From NCBI GenBank assembly GCA_023428515.1, contig JAEYXI010000105.1, positions 1-8,213 on the forward strand: a stretch of 8,213 nt of DNA. Direction: 5' to 3'. Under the pieces are notes generated by a model. That model searched no databases. It had not been told where the DNA came from and saw only the letters and a program-made list of their open reading frames with translations. Positions within the stretch are counted from its first letter, which is position 1. Every line of letters starts with the position of its first letter. Shown one piece after another: positions 1 to 6,751 of the stretch. A program made the translations under genes and the position numbers. Source of the stretch: Pseudomonadota bacterium. Lineage in GTDB: Bacteria > Pseudomonadota > Alphaproteobacteria > Rhizobiales > Rhizobiaceae.

Positions 1-57
1 CCTCTACCCCACAAAGTGGGGGAGAGGTGGCTCGCCGAAGGCGAGACGGAGTGGGGG
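1..57. repeat. GC-rich double-hairpin intergenic repeat, copy A
   Basis: This segment is built of three parts. The first is a hairpin with arms 1-12 and 16-27 around an AAA loop (12 pairs with one A/G mismatch). The second is a perfect 6-bp hairpin at 31-45, CTCGCC-GAA-GGCGAG. The third, GTGGGGG at 51-57, repeats the right arm of the first hairpin. The same three-part plan occurs at 2707-2752 inside the ATPase gene. The core TCGCCGAAGGCGA and the G-rich arm GGGGGAGA are identical in both copies. Such elements are recalled as abundant in Mesorhizobium-type genomes; their mobility and function are not shown here. The element may begin to the left of the window. An open frame that runs across it from 16 has no coding support. 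Confidence 0.75.
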
Positions 58-85
58 AACATGCCCGCGAGGCCATATGCGATAA

Positions 86-112
86 CCCTCCCCTCAAGAG
101 GAAGGGAAACGT
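86..112 (+). promoter_or_regulatory. Repeat-derived palindrome carrying the ribosome binding site of the first permease gene
   Basis: Positions 86-106 form an imperfect palindrome, CCCTCCCCTC-AA-GAGGAAGGG, resembling the first hairpin of the repeats at 1-57 and 2707-2752. It may be the start of a second, decayed element. Its right arm contains AGAGGAAGGG (97-106), which leaves a 6-nt spacer before the ATG at 113, so it is the obvious Shine-Dalgarno sequence. The C-rich left arm (86-95) can pair with it in several weak registers. That could partly mask the site, but this is inference. No promoter is recognisable in 58-112; transcription probably enters from upstream. Confidence 0.6.
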
Positions 113-1060
113 ATGACTTCCTTCCTCCTCCGCCGCCTGGCTTCAGGCCTGCTGACTCTGGTCGTGGCCTCGGTGGTCGTCTTTGCGGTCCTGGAGATCC
201 TGCCCGGTGATCCGGCACGGCTGATGCTCGGCTTCAACGCCACCGAAGACGCCGTGCAGGCCCTGCGCATGCAGATGGGCCTCGATCAGGGATTCCTGGT
301 CCGTTACCTCAATTGGACCGGTGGCCTTCTCACCCTCGATTTCGGCCGCTCCTACACCTATTCGGTTCCCGTCATCGACCTGATCACCGAGCGCGCCGCG
401 GTCTCCCTGCCTCTTGCCTTGATCTCGCTTGCCCTCTCGACCGCGATCGCCATTCCGGTCGGTGTCTTCGCGGCAGCCCGCCGCGGTCGCACCGCCGACA
501 CGATCGCCATGGGAACGGCGCAGTTTGGGGTCGCCGTCCCCAACTTCTGGTTCGCGCTGCTTCTGGTCTACGTCTTCGCCGTCTGGCTGCGGCTGGTGCC
601 GGCAGGCGGCTTTCCGGGTTGGGGCGCCGGCATATGGCCGGCGCTTAAGGCGCTTATCCTGCCCGCGGTGGCGCTCGCCTTGCCACAGGCAGCGATCTTG
701 GCGCGCGTCGCCCGCTCGGCGCTGGTCGAGGTGCTCGGCGAGGACTTCATCCGTACCGCCCGCGCCAAGGGTCTGCCATGGAAGGCCGTGCTCTGGCGCC
801 ATGCGCTGCGCAACGCGATGCTGCCGGTACTGACCATACTCGGCCTGCAATTCGCCTTCCTGCTTGCGGGCACGATCATCATCGAGAACGTCTTCTACCT
901 GCCCGGCCTCGGCCGCCTCGTCTTCCAGGCGATCAACCAGCGCGACCTGATCGTCGTCGAAAGCGTCGTCATGCTGCTTGTCGCGACCATCATCGTGATC
1001 AACCTCGTAATCGACATTTCCTACGCTCTCGTCGATCCAAGGCTCAGGGTGCGCGCATGA
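113..1060 (+). CDS. DppB/OppB-type ABC importer permease
   Basis: This 315-aa inner-membrane protein is one of the two permease subunits of a peptide/nickel/opine-family (DppB/OppB) ABC importer. The family hallmarks are visible. A first membrane segment at about residues 9-30 is followed by the LPGDPA motif (30-35) and a periplasmic stretch containing the LGLDQ-like MGLDQGFLVRYLNW. Five further hydrophobic segments lie at about 98-122, 133-155, 178-198, 238-258 and 281-305. The EAA coupling loop, which contacts the ATPase, is DFIRTARAKGLPWKAVLWRH (211-230). The C-terminal YLPGLGRL and VDPRLR motifs are also typical. Length is normal for the family. The start is supported by AAGGG six bases upstream. 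Its TGA overlaps the ATG of the next gene (ATGA at 1057-1060), which suggests translational coupling. Substrate cannot be assigned: dipeptides, oligopeptides, glutathione, opines and metals are all handled by this family. Confidence 0.93.
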   Translation: MTSFLLRRLASGLLTLVVASVVVFAVLEILPGDPARLMLGFNATEDAVQALRMQMGLDQGFLVRYLNWTGGLLTLDFGRSYTYSVPVIDLITERAAVSLPLALISLALSTAIAIPVGVFAAARRGRTADTIAMGTAQFGVAVPNFWFALLLVYVFAVWLRLVPAGGFPGWGAGIWPALKALILPAVALALPQAAILARVARSALVEVLGEDFIRTARAKGLPWKAVLWRHALRNAMLPVLTILGLQFAFLLAGTIIIENVFYLPGLGRLVFQAINQRDLIVVESVVMLLVATIIVINLVIDISYALVDPRLRVRA

Positions 1061-1920
1061 GCGATCAGTCCGCCGCATTGCCCGAAAAAGGCTTTCTCGC
1101 GAAAGCCTTTGCCAATCGTTCCTTCCTCATCGGCTTCGTCATCACCGCAATGGTCGCTGCGATGGCGCTGCTGTCCTTCTTCTGGACGCCCTACGACGTG
1201 ACGAAGCTTGTCGTCGCCGACCGCATGCAGCCCCCCTCCGCCACGCACATCTTCGGCACCGACCAGTTCGGCCGCGACGTGCTGTCGATGATCATGGTTG
1301 GAGCCCGGAACTCGATCGCTGTCGCGCTGGTCGCAGTCGGCATCGGCATGGGCATCGGCGTGCCGCTCGGCTGCTGGGCGGCGGCACGTGGCGGTTTTGT
1401 CGACGACGCACTGATGCGCTTCAACGATATCGTCTTCGCCTTCCCTGCCCTGCTCTCCGCGATCATGATCACGGCGATCTTCGGCCCCGGCGCGGTCAAC
1501 GCCATCATCGCCATCGGCATCTTCAACATCCCGGTCTTCGCCCGCGTGGCGCGCGCCGGCGCGTTGGCGATCTGGCCGCGCGAATTCATCCTGGCGGCGC
1601 GCGCCGCCGGCAAGGGCGGCGCGCTGATCACCATCGAGCATATCCTCCCCAACATCGCCAACCTGCTGCTTGTACAGGGCACCATCCAGTTCGCCCTGGG
1701 CATCCTTGCCGAAGCCGGCCTCTCCTATGTCGGGCTGGGTGCTCAGCCGCCCATGCCGAGTTGGGGCCGCATGCTCTTCGACGCGCAGACGCGCATGATC
1801 GTCGCGCCCTACCTCGCCATCGTGCCGGGGATGGCCATCGTCATCACAGTTCTCGGCCTCAACCTCATCGGCGACGGCATCAGCGACACGCTCGACCCGA
1901 AGCTCAGGCGCCAGCGATGA
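1057..1920 (+). CDS. DppC/OppC-type ABC importer permease
   Basis: This 287-aa inner-membrane protein is the second permease subunit, paired with the product of the gene just upstream. An N-terminal OppC-like segment has one membrane helix at about residues 22-43. The family motif FGTDQFGRDVLS follows at 66-77, and further membrane helices lie at about 85-108, 125-145, 146-163, 200-222 and 252-274. The EAA loop is EFILAARAAGKGGALITIEH (176-195), and the protein ends with GDGISDTLDPKLRRQR, the usual DppC-type tail. The ATG at 1057 is chosen because it overlaps the previous stop, has AGGG seven bases upstream, and gives the normal family length; the frame is open much further upstream but that part is not protein-like. 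The TGA overlaps the ATPase start (ATGA at 1917-1920). Confidence 0.93.
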   Translation: MSDQSAALPEKGFLAKAFANRSFLIGFVITAMVAAMALLSFFWTPYDVTKLVVADRMQPPSATHIFGTDQFGRDVLSMIMVGARNSIAVALVAVGIGMGIGVPLGCWAAARGGFVDDALMRFNDIVFAFPALLSAIMITAIFGPGAVNAIIAIGIFNIPVFARVARAGALAIWPREFILAARAAGKGGALITIEHILPNIANLLLVQGTIQFALGILAEAGLSYVGLGAQPPMPSWGRMLFDAQTRMIVAPYLAIVPGMAIVITVLGLNLIGDGISDTLDPKLRRQR

Positions 1921-3629
1921 GCCTGCTCGAAATCGAAAACCTCTCGCTCGACATCGGCGGCACGCCGATCCTGAAGGGCATCGACCTGTCGATCGAAGCC
2001 GGCGAGATCATGGGACTGGTTGGTGAATCCGGCTCCGGAAAATCGATGACGGCGCTCTCCGTCATGCGGCTGCTGCCGGCGGCCGCGAGCACGTCCGGAA
2101 AAATCACTTTCAACGGCGCGGACATTCTTGCCGCGACCGAAGACCAGATGAACGCATTGCGCGGCGACGACATCGGCATGGTCTTCCAGGAACCGATGAC
2201 GGCGCTGAACCCGTTGAAGACCATCGGCGAGCAGGTTGCCGAGGGCATACGCTGGCACACCAGCGCGAACCGAGCCGACGCCGAGGAGCAAGCGCGAAAG
2301 ATGCTCGACCGTGTAGGACTGCCGGCAGCAAAATTTCCGCTCGCCCGCTATCCGCATGAATTGTCCGGCGGCCAGCGCCAGCGCGTCGTGATCGCGATCG
2401 CCTGCGCGCTGAAGCCGAAACTCCTGATCGCCGACGAACCGACGACCGCGTTGGACGTCGTCCTGCAGGCGCAGATCCTCGACCTCCTGCGCGACCTCGT
2501 CGACGAGAGCCGCATAGGCCTGCTCCTCATCTCGCACGATCTGGCGGTAGTCACCGAGATGGCCGACCGCATCACCATCCTGCGCGGCGGCGAGGTCATG
2601 GAAGCCGGCGAGACGGCAACGACGCTCTCTGCGCAGGTGCACCCCTACACGCGCCAACTCGCGCAGGCCTCGATGCATGTGCCGGAACGGCGCAAGCGCG
2701 CCCCATTCTCCCCCCTCGAGGGGGAGATGTCGCCGAAGGCGACAGAGGGGGTAATCTCAGGAGGAACCACCACGGTCCTCTCCGCGGCCATCTCGCCGCC
2801 GGCTGCCCATCCCCTCCTCTCAGTCCAGAACATCACCAGGGACTATCCCGGCCGCCGCTCTTCGCTGTTCCACAAGCCGCCACCTGTCCGCGCCGTCAAC
2901 GATGTCTCCTTCTCGCTCGGCGAAGGCCATTCGGTCGCGCTGGTGGGACGCTCAGGCTGCGGGAAATCAACGCTCGCGCGCATAATCCTGGCACTCGACG
3001 AGCCAACGACGGGCACGATCGCCTTCCGGGGCCAGACGATCACCGGGCGCGATCAGGCCTCGCTGCGGTCTGCCCGCCGCGACATGCAGGTCGTGTTCCA
3101 AGACCCTTACGGTTCCTTCAACCCGCGTAGGACCGTCGAGTGGCTGGTCGCCGAGCCGCTGCACCTGCTGGACAAAAAGCCGGGCAAGGCGGAGCGGCGC
3201 GAACTGGTCTCCCAGGCGCTGCATGAGGTCGGGCTGAAGCCGGCGGACATGCAGAAATACCCGCATGAGTTCTCCGGCGGGCAGAGGCAACGCATCTCTA
3301 TCGCACGGGCCATAATCACACGACCGAAGCTGGTAATAGCCGACGAACCGGTCTCGGCGCTCGACGTCTCCATCCGCGCCCAGGTGCTCGACCTGTTCGC
3401 CGACCTCAACCAGAAGCTCGGCGTCGCCTATCTCTTCATCACCCACGACCTGACGATGGCCCGCGCCATCCCCGACGAGGTCATGGTCATGCACGAAGGT
3501 CGGATCGTCGAGACCGGCAGGACGTCAGAAGTCTTGTCGCACCCGAAATCCGAAGCCGCGAAAGCGCTGGTCGAGGCCGCGCCGGACCTGCACCGGGCGA
3601 TCGCGAAAAGGATGCAGGAACAGGGGTAA
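1917..3629 (+). CDS. Fused DppD-DppF-type ABC ATPase with two nucleotide-binding domains
   Basis: This 570-aa cytoplasmic protein powers the importer by ATP hydrolysis and fuses the two ATPases that are separate in many Dpp/Opp systems. Domain 1 has Walker A GESGSGKS (36-43), Q-loop Q91, signature LSGGQRQR (149-156), Walker B LLIADEP with E174, switch H207, and the VHPYTRQL motif (241-248) of the oligopeptide-transporter C-terminal region. Domain 2 has Walker A GRSGCGKST (344-352), Q-loop Q395, signature FSGGQRQR (452-459), Walker B with D476-E477, and switch H510. Both sites look intact. The inter-domain linker (about 255-300) includes residues 263-279, which are encoded by a hairpin repeat (see 2707-2752). 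The ATG at 1917 overlaps the preceding stop and has only a weak AGG upstream, so translation probably depends on coupling. Fused ATPases such as YejF and GsiA serve peptide or glutathione importers, but substrate is open here. Confidence 0.95.
   Translation: MSLLEIENLSLDIGGTPILKGIDLSIEAGEIMGLVGESGSGKSMTALSVMRLLPAAASTSGKITFNGADILAATEDQMNALRGDDIGMVFQEPMTALNPLKTIGEQVAEGIRWHTSANRADAEEQARKMLDRVGLPAAKFPLARYPHELSGGQRQRVVIAIACALKPKLLIADEPTTALDVVLQAQILDLLRDLVDESRIGLLLISHDLAVVTEMADRITILRGGEVMEAGETATTLSAQVHPYTRQLAQASMHVPERRKRAPFSPLEGEMSPKATEGVISGGTTTVLSAAISPPAAHPLLSVQNITRDYPGRRSSLFHKPPPVRAVNDVSFSLGEGHSVALVGRSGCGKSTLARIILALDEPTTGTIAFRGQTITGRDQASLRSARRDMQVVFQDPYGSFNPRRTVEWLVAEPLHLLDKKPGKAERRELVSQALHEVGLKPADMQKYPHEFSGGQRQRISIARAIITRPKLVIADEPVSALDVSIRAQVLDLFADLNQKLGVAYLFITHDLTMARAIPDEVMVMHEGRIVETGRTSEVLSHPKSEAAKALVEAAPDLHRAIAKRMQEQG
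2707..2752. repeat. Intragenic double-hairpin repeat, copy B, read in frame in the ATPase linker
   Basis: The first hairpin (2707-2727) pairs a C-rich arm with GAGGGGGAGA, with a single bulged C at 2710. The second hairpin (2729-2743) is perfect: GTCGCC-GAA-GGCGAC. The segment ends with GAGGGGG (2745-2751), which can alternatively pair with CCCCCTC at 2711-2717. Hairpin-arm order, the GCCGAAGGC core and the trailing G-run match copy A at 1-57. It lies fully inside the fused ATPase gene and is translated without stops as SPLEGEMSPKATEG and neighbours (residues 263-279), between the two ATPase domains. The exact ends and any target duplication cannot be defined from one sequence. Confidence 0.8.
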
Positions 3630-3653
3630 GCGATTCAGAAGATTCGACAACTG

Positions 3654-3679
3654 AAAATGCCCGCCCTGTCGGGCGGGCA
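3654..3679 (-). terminator. Rho-independent terminator of the serS-surE-pcm-nlpD cluster
   Basis: A perfect 9-bp GC-rich stem (TGCCCGCCC at 3658-3666 with GGGCGGGCA at 3671-3679) encloses a 4-nt loop. Read on the minus strand, it is followed directly by TTTT (3657-3654). It lies about 50 bases past the nlpD stop codon. On the plus strand the stem is followed by GAGCCGG rather than T residues, so it is not expected to work well for the importer operon, although the AAAA before it makes a weak bidirectional role possible. Confidence 0.72.
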
Positions 3680-3685
3680 GAGCCG

Positions 3686-3730
3686 GCGGACCAGACTGGA
3701 GGTCAGGCGGTCCGCATGCTTTTCTGGTTT
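3686..3730 (+). terminator. Candidate terminator of the ABC importer operon
   Basis: GCGGACC (3686-3692) and GGTCCGC (3709-3715) can form a 7-bp stem with a 16-nt loop. A T-rich stretch, CTTTTCTGGTTTT, follows at 3718-3730. The loop is long and the T-tract interrupted, and it runs to the last base of the nlpD stop codon on the other strand. This is weaker than the minus-strand terminator nearby, but it is the only plus-strand candidate after the ATPase gene. Confidence 0.35.
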
Positions 3731-5223
3731 TATTCCAGATAGCCCGACGGATCGACCGGCGAGGAGTTCTTGCGCACTTCGAAGTGCAGCTTCGGCGCGT
3801 CGGTCGTGCCGCTCATGCCGGAGACGGCGATCTCCTGGCCGCGCTTCACCTTGTCGCCGCGCTGGACCTTGAGCGCGCTGGCGTGGCCGTAGACCGTGAC
3901 CAGCCCGTCCTCGTGGCGCACCAGAACGGTGTTGCCGAACTCCTTGAGACCGTCGCCCGCATAGATGACGACGCCGTTCTCGGCGGCCTTCACCGACGTG
4001 CCCTCAGGAACGGAGATGTCGATGCCATCGTTCGACTTGCCGCCGCCCTTGCCATACTGGGAGATGACGCGGCCACGGACCGGCCAGCGCATGCGGCCGA
4101 TGCCGGTGGCGTCGGGAGCAGTCTCGTCGGCCTGCTCGATGAGCTTGTCGGCCTTCTTCGGCGGCGTATAGACAGCGACTTTCTCGCCCGATGCAGCCGG
4201 CTTGGCGGGAGCGGCCGCGGCAGGCTTGGTGGCGTTCGTCACCACCGCGTCAGTGGCCGGGGCCGCGGAAGCGACCTTGGTCGAACCGCCGCCGCCCGGG
4301 ATCTTCAGCGTCTGGCCGACGCGGATCAACCCGTCGGAGCGACCGTTCGCCTCCTTGATGGATGTGACGCTGGCGCCAGTGTTCCTGGCGATGCGCGAAA
4401 GCGTGTCGCCTTCCTGCACCTTGTAGGTGCCGGCCGCGCCCGAGGCCTTGGCGTTGCTGTTGTCGGCGATCGCCGTGGTCGCGGCGCCGGATTTTTCCTT
4501 GCTTTTCTGAGTATTCGGCAGGACAGCCAGATTCTGCTGATCCTGGCTCTGGTCCGAAGGCTGGTGCTCGCCGCGCGAGGACTTGGCCTTCGCCGTCTTC
4601 GGATTGTTGTCGGGAGCGGAGACGCCAGCCTTGTCCGAGTAGACGTAGGTCGGGATGACGATCTTCGAGCCGGTCTTGAGGCCGTCGGATTCGGTGAGCC
4701 CGTTCGACTTCATGATGACGTCCGCGGGGACGCCGAAGCGGCGCGACAGATTGTAGACCGTCTCGCCCGACTTGACCGTGACCTGGGTACCGCCGGCACG
4801 CGACCAGCCCTTGATATCGCCCTGCTCGGCGAAAGGCGGCTGCTGGCTGACCGTGCCGGTCGTGGTGGTGTCGACCGGCTCCATCGCCGGCGCGGAAGCG
4901 GTCTGGACCGGCTGGGCGGCGGGAGCGCTCGCAGTCGAGACGGGCGACAGCGCGCCGCGGGTGACCGAACCGGAATATGTACCGCCTGCGGGAGCGGCCG
5001 CGACCTGCTGCGTATCGCCGGGATAAGGCTGCTGCATGCCGCCGGTCTGGGCGCTCGGCCGGATGATCTCGCGCTGGTTGGGCGTCGAGGCTGTCATGAA
5101 ATCGTCGACGCCGCCGAAGCGCGCGACCTGGGAACTGCAACCGGCGGAAATTCCCGCCAGGAGAAGGACTGCTGCACCCTGCGACAGCTTCAGTCCGCTA
5201 CGCTTCAAAACACTGACCTGCAT
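3730..5223 (-). CDS. nlpD: NlpD-like LysM/M23 envelope protein, probable amidase activator
   Basis: This 497-aa exported protein binds peptidoglycan and probably activates N-acetylmuramoyl-L-alanine amidases during cell separation. It has a signal peptide ending at Cys29 (LLLAGISAGC), suggesting a lipoprotein, although Ser at -3 is atypical. A Pro/Ala/Thr-rich linker follows, then LysM domains at about 147-193 and 265-309, a second Ala/Lys/Pro-rich linker, and an M23 (LytM) domain at about 378-492. In the M23 domain D402 and H480 remain, but the first zinc-ligand His is N398 and the first His of HxH is K478. The domain is therefore predicted to be catalytically dead, as in E. coli NlpD and EnvC. 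The ATG at 5223 is preferred over a TTG at 5253, which only adds residues before the signal peptide; no clear Shine-Dalgarno is seen. It follows pcm, as in the E. coli surE-pcm-nlpD order. A less likely alternative is an active endopeptidase. Confidence 0.88.
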   Translation of the reverse strand: MQVSVLKRSGLKLSQGAAVLLLAGISAGCSSQVARFGGVDDFMTASTPNQREIIRPSAQTGGMQQPYPGDTQQVAAAPAGGTYSGSVTRGALSPVSTASAPAAQPVQTASAPAMEPVDTTTTGTVSQQPPFAEQGDIKGWSRAGGTQVTVKSGETVYNLSRRFGVPADVIMKSNGLTESDGLKTGSKIVIPTYVYSDKAGVSAPDNNPKTAKAKSSRGEHQPSDQSQDQQNLAVLPNTQKSKEKSGAATTAIADNSNAKASGAAGTYKVQEGDTLSRIARNTGASVTSIKEANGRSDGLIRVGQTLKIPGGGGSTKVASAAPATDAVVTNATKPAAAAPAKPAASGEKVAVYTPPKKADKLIEQADETAPDATGIGRMRWPVRGRVISQYGKGGGKSNDGIDISVPEGTSVKAAENGVVIYAGDGLKEFGNTVLVRHEDGLVTVYGHASALKVQRGDKVKRGQEIAVSGMSGTTDAPKLHFEVRKNSSPVDPSGYLE

Positions 5224-5341
5224 GGCAAAGACCCGCGCATACCCTGGACTCAACTGCCGGAATTAAAGCGCGTTAATGTTACTGGTCGGTTAAGCCTTTC
5301 CCATTTGAAGCAGTTTTTATTCAGACTCTCGAAAATCGTCT
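5224..5341 (-). promoter_or_regulatory. AT-rich region upstream of nlpD with clustered TTAA motifs
   Basis: This 118-base gap separates pcm from nlpD, whereas the genes before it abut or overlap, so nlpD may have its own promoter here. The stretch 5261-5341 is AT-rich compared with its surroundings. It contains TTAA at 5263-5266, 5273-5276 and 5290-5293. These half-sites resemble the CtrA consensus TTAA-N7-TTAA of alphaproteobacteria, but the spacings are 6 and 13, so a true CtrA site is uncertain. I see no convincing -35/-10 pair. Confidence 0.3.
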
Positions 5342-5995
5342 TCAGATGACGGCCGCGACGCCCTTCATAATCGGCTGCAGCCTGACCTCGCCAATGTCCT
5401 CGCGCTCGAAGCGGCTGCCGATCTTGGTGAGCTTGGTCAGCGTCTGCAGCCCCTCCTCCGGCCCGATCGGCGCGATCATCACGCCGTTCGACGCAAGCTG
5501 TTCGGCGAAATTGCGCGGCAGGCTGTCGAAGGCGGCCCACACCACGATGCGGTCGAACGGCGCCTCGGCGGCAAGCCCCTGCGAGCCGTCCGCCTGGCGC
5601 ACGGAGACGTTGGTCAGCCCAAGCGCCTCCAAGCGCTGGCGCGCCTGTTCGGCGAGCGTCTTGTAGCGCTCGATGGTCACCACCTTGGCCGCGAGCCGCG
5701 CAATGACCGCTGCCGTGAAGCCCGAGCCGGTGCCGACCTCGAGCACGCGATGGCCGGGCTCGATGGCGAGCGAAGCGATGATCGCAGCCTGCAGGTCCGG
5801 CCCTTCGATCGCCTCGCCGCAGTCGATCGGGATCATGCCTTCGCTCCAGGCGACGCTTTGCCAGCGGTCCGGCAGGAAGGCGTGGCGCGGCGTGGCCTCG
5901 AAGACCGAGATCAGTTCCTTGGCGACGATCCCCTTGCCGCGTAGCCGCAGCAGGAAGGATGCGAAGGCCTCGCGCTCGTCGACCACGCCATTCAT
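5342..5995 (-). CDS. pcm: Protein-L-isoaspartate O-methyltransferase
   Basis: This 217-aa cytoplasmic enzyme of the PCMT family transfers a methyl group from S-adenosylmethionine to L-isoaspartyl residues of aged proteins, starting their repair. It has the family opening (ATPRHAFLP, 34-42), the SAM-binding motif VLEVGTGSG (84-92), the acidic residue after motif I at E109 (TIER), and ADG (135-137), [11 protein letters not shown] (145-155) and the late PIG...LQTL region. Length is normal. The loop that reads GQTISQP in E. coli Pcm reads GEAIEGP (60-66) here, so substrate recognition may differ. The ATG overlaps the surE stop (ATGA), with GAAGG seven bases before it, so the two are likely translated together. 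Family assignment is firm; isoaspartyl specificity is less certain because of the altered loop. Confidence 0.9.
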   Translation of the reverse strand: MNGVVDEREAFASFLLRLRGKGIVAKELISVFEATPRHAFLPDRWQSVAWSEGMIPIDCGEAIEGPDLQAAIIASLAIEPGHRVLEVGTGSGFTAAVIARLAAKVVTIERYKTLAEQARQRLEALGLTNVSVRQADGSQGLAAEAPFDRIVVWAAFDSLPRNFAEQLASNGVMIAPIGPEEGLQTLTKLTKIGSRFEREDIGEVRLQPIMKGVAAVI

Positions 5996-6750
5996 GCGAG
6001 CGCCTTCGAGATCTGGTCGCGCAACTCGTCCGCCGTGAGGTCGAATTTGAGCGGCGTCACGGACACGAAGTTGCTCTTGACCGCATGGATGTCGGTGCCT
6101 TCGCGCAGTTCCGTCGTATCGCGGCCGAAGCGCAGCCAGTAATAAGGGAAGCCGCGACCGTCCGCCCGCTCCTCGATATCGATATTATAGGCGACCTTGC
6201 CCTGATTGGTGACGCGGACACCCTCGACGTCGTCCGGCCGGCAGCTCGGGAAGTTGAGGTTGAGGCAGGTTCCGGTCGGCAGGGCGACGGCGAGCAGCTT
6301 CTTCAGGAGGTCCGGCGCCAGCGCCTCAGTCGTCTCGTAGGGCACGTAGCGCTGCCCGTCCTCGACACTATAGGCCTGGCTGAGCGCGACCGACTGGATG
6401 CCGAGCAGTGCGCCTTCCATGGCGCCGGCGACGGTACCCGAATAAGTGATGTCGTCGGCGATGTTGGAGCCGGAATTGATGCCGGACAGCACGAGGTCGG
6501 GCAGGCCGGGCAGCAGCCGACGTACGCCCATGATGACGCAATCGGTCGGCGTACCCCGCACGGCGAAATGCTTTTCACCGAGCTTGCGCAGCCTCAAGGG
6601 CTCGGAGAGCGACAGCGAATGCGCATAGCCGGACTGGTCGGTTTCCGGTGCGACCACCCATACGTCGTCGGAGAGCGTTCGCGCGACACGTTCGAGGGCG
6701 GCAAGGCCTTCGGCGTGGATTCCATCGTCGTTGGTGAGCAGGATGCGCAT
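5992..6750 (-). CDS. surE: 5'/3'-nucleotidase SurE
   Basis: This 252-aa cytoplasmic, metal-dependent phosphatase removes phosphate from nucleoside 5'- and 3'-monophosphates and is linked to stationary-phase survival in E. coli. The start [16 protein letters not shown] carries the metal ligands D8 and D9. S40 lies in the DQSGYAHSL loop and N92 in SGINSGSN, which completes the known SurE metal site. GTPTDCV (66-72) and the [12 protein letters not shown] segment (102-113) are also family signatures. Length matches E. coli SurE closely. The ATG lies one base after the serS stop codon, and the TGA overlaps the pcm start, placing surE in the middle of a tightly packed operon. A GAGG 12 bases upstream is the only Shine-Dalgarno-like sequence, so coupling to serS translation is plausible. 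Confidence 0.96.
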   Translation of the reverse strand: MRILLTNDDGIHAEGLAALERVARTLSDDVWVVAPETDQSGYAHSLSLSEPLRLRKLGEKHFAVRGTPTDCVIMGVRRLLPGLPDLVLSGINSGSNIADDITYSGTVAGAMEGALLGIQSVALSQAYSVEDGQRYVPYETTEALAPDLLKKLLAVALPTGTCLNLNFPSCRPDDVEGVRVTNQGKVAYNIDIEERADGRGFPYYWLRFGRDTTELREGTDIHAVKSNFVSVTPLKFDLTADELRDQISKALA

Positions 6751-6751
6751 G

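Noticed and set aside
16..210. Small plus-strand open frame at the left edge
   Set aside because: It runs through the hairpin repeat and into the permease gene in another frame; no protein-like features.
143..1078. Long antisense open frame opposite the first permease gene (311 aa)
   Set aside because: It mirrors the codon structure of a firmly identified permease in GC-rich DNA. The translation is rich in D, R, Q and H with no family features.
5224..5253. TTG start for nlpD at 5253
   Set aside because: It adds ten residues before a normal signal peptide and is a rarer start codon; the ATG at 5223 gives a standard signal peptide.
5315..5341. Possible terminator after pcm on the minus strand
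   Set aside because: Only short, interrupted pairing (AGAC with GTCT) and the sequence after it is A-rich, not T-rich.
3784..5349. 521-aa plus-strand open frame opposite nlpD
   Set aside because: Its translation is Arg/Ala/Asp-rich low-complexity sequence, the usual shadow of a GC-rich gene. The minus strand has clear LysM and M23 domains.
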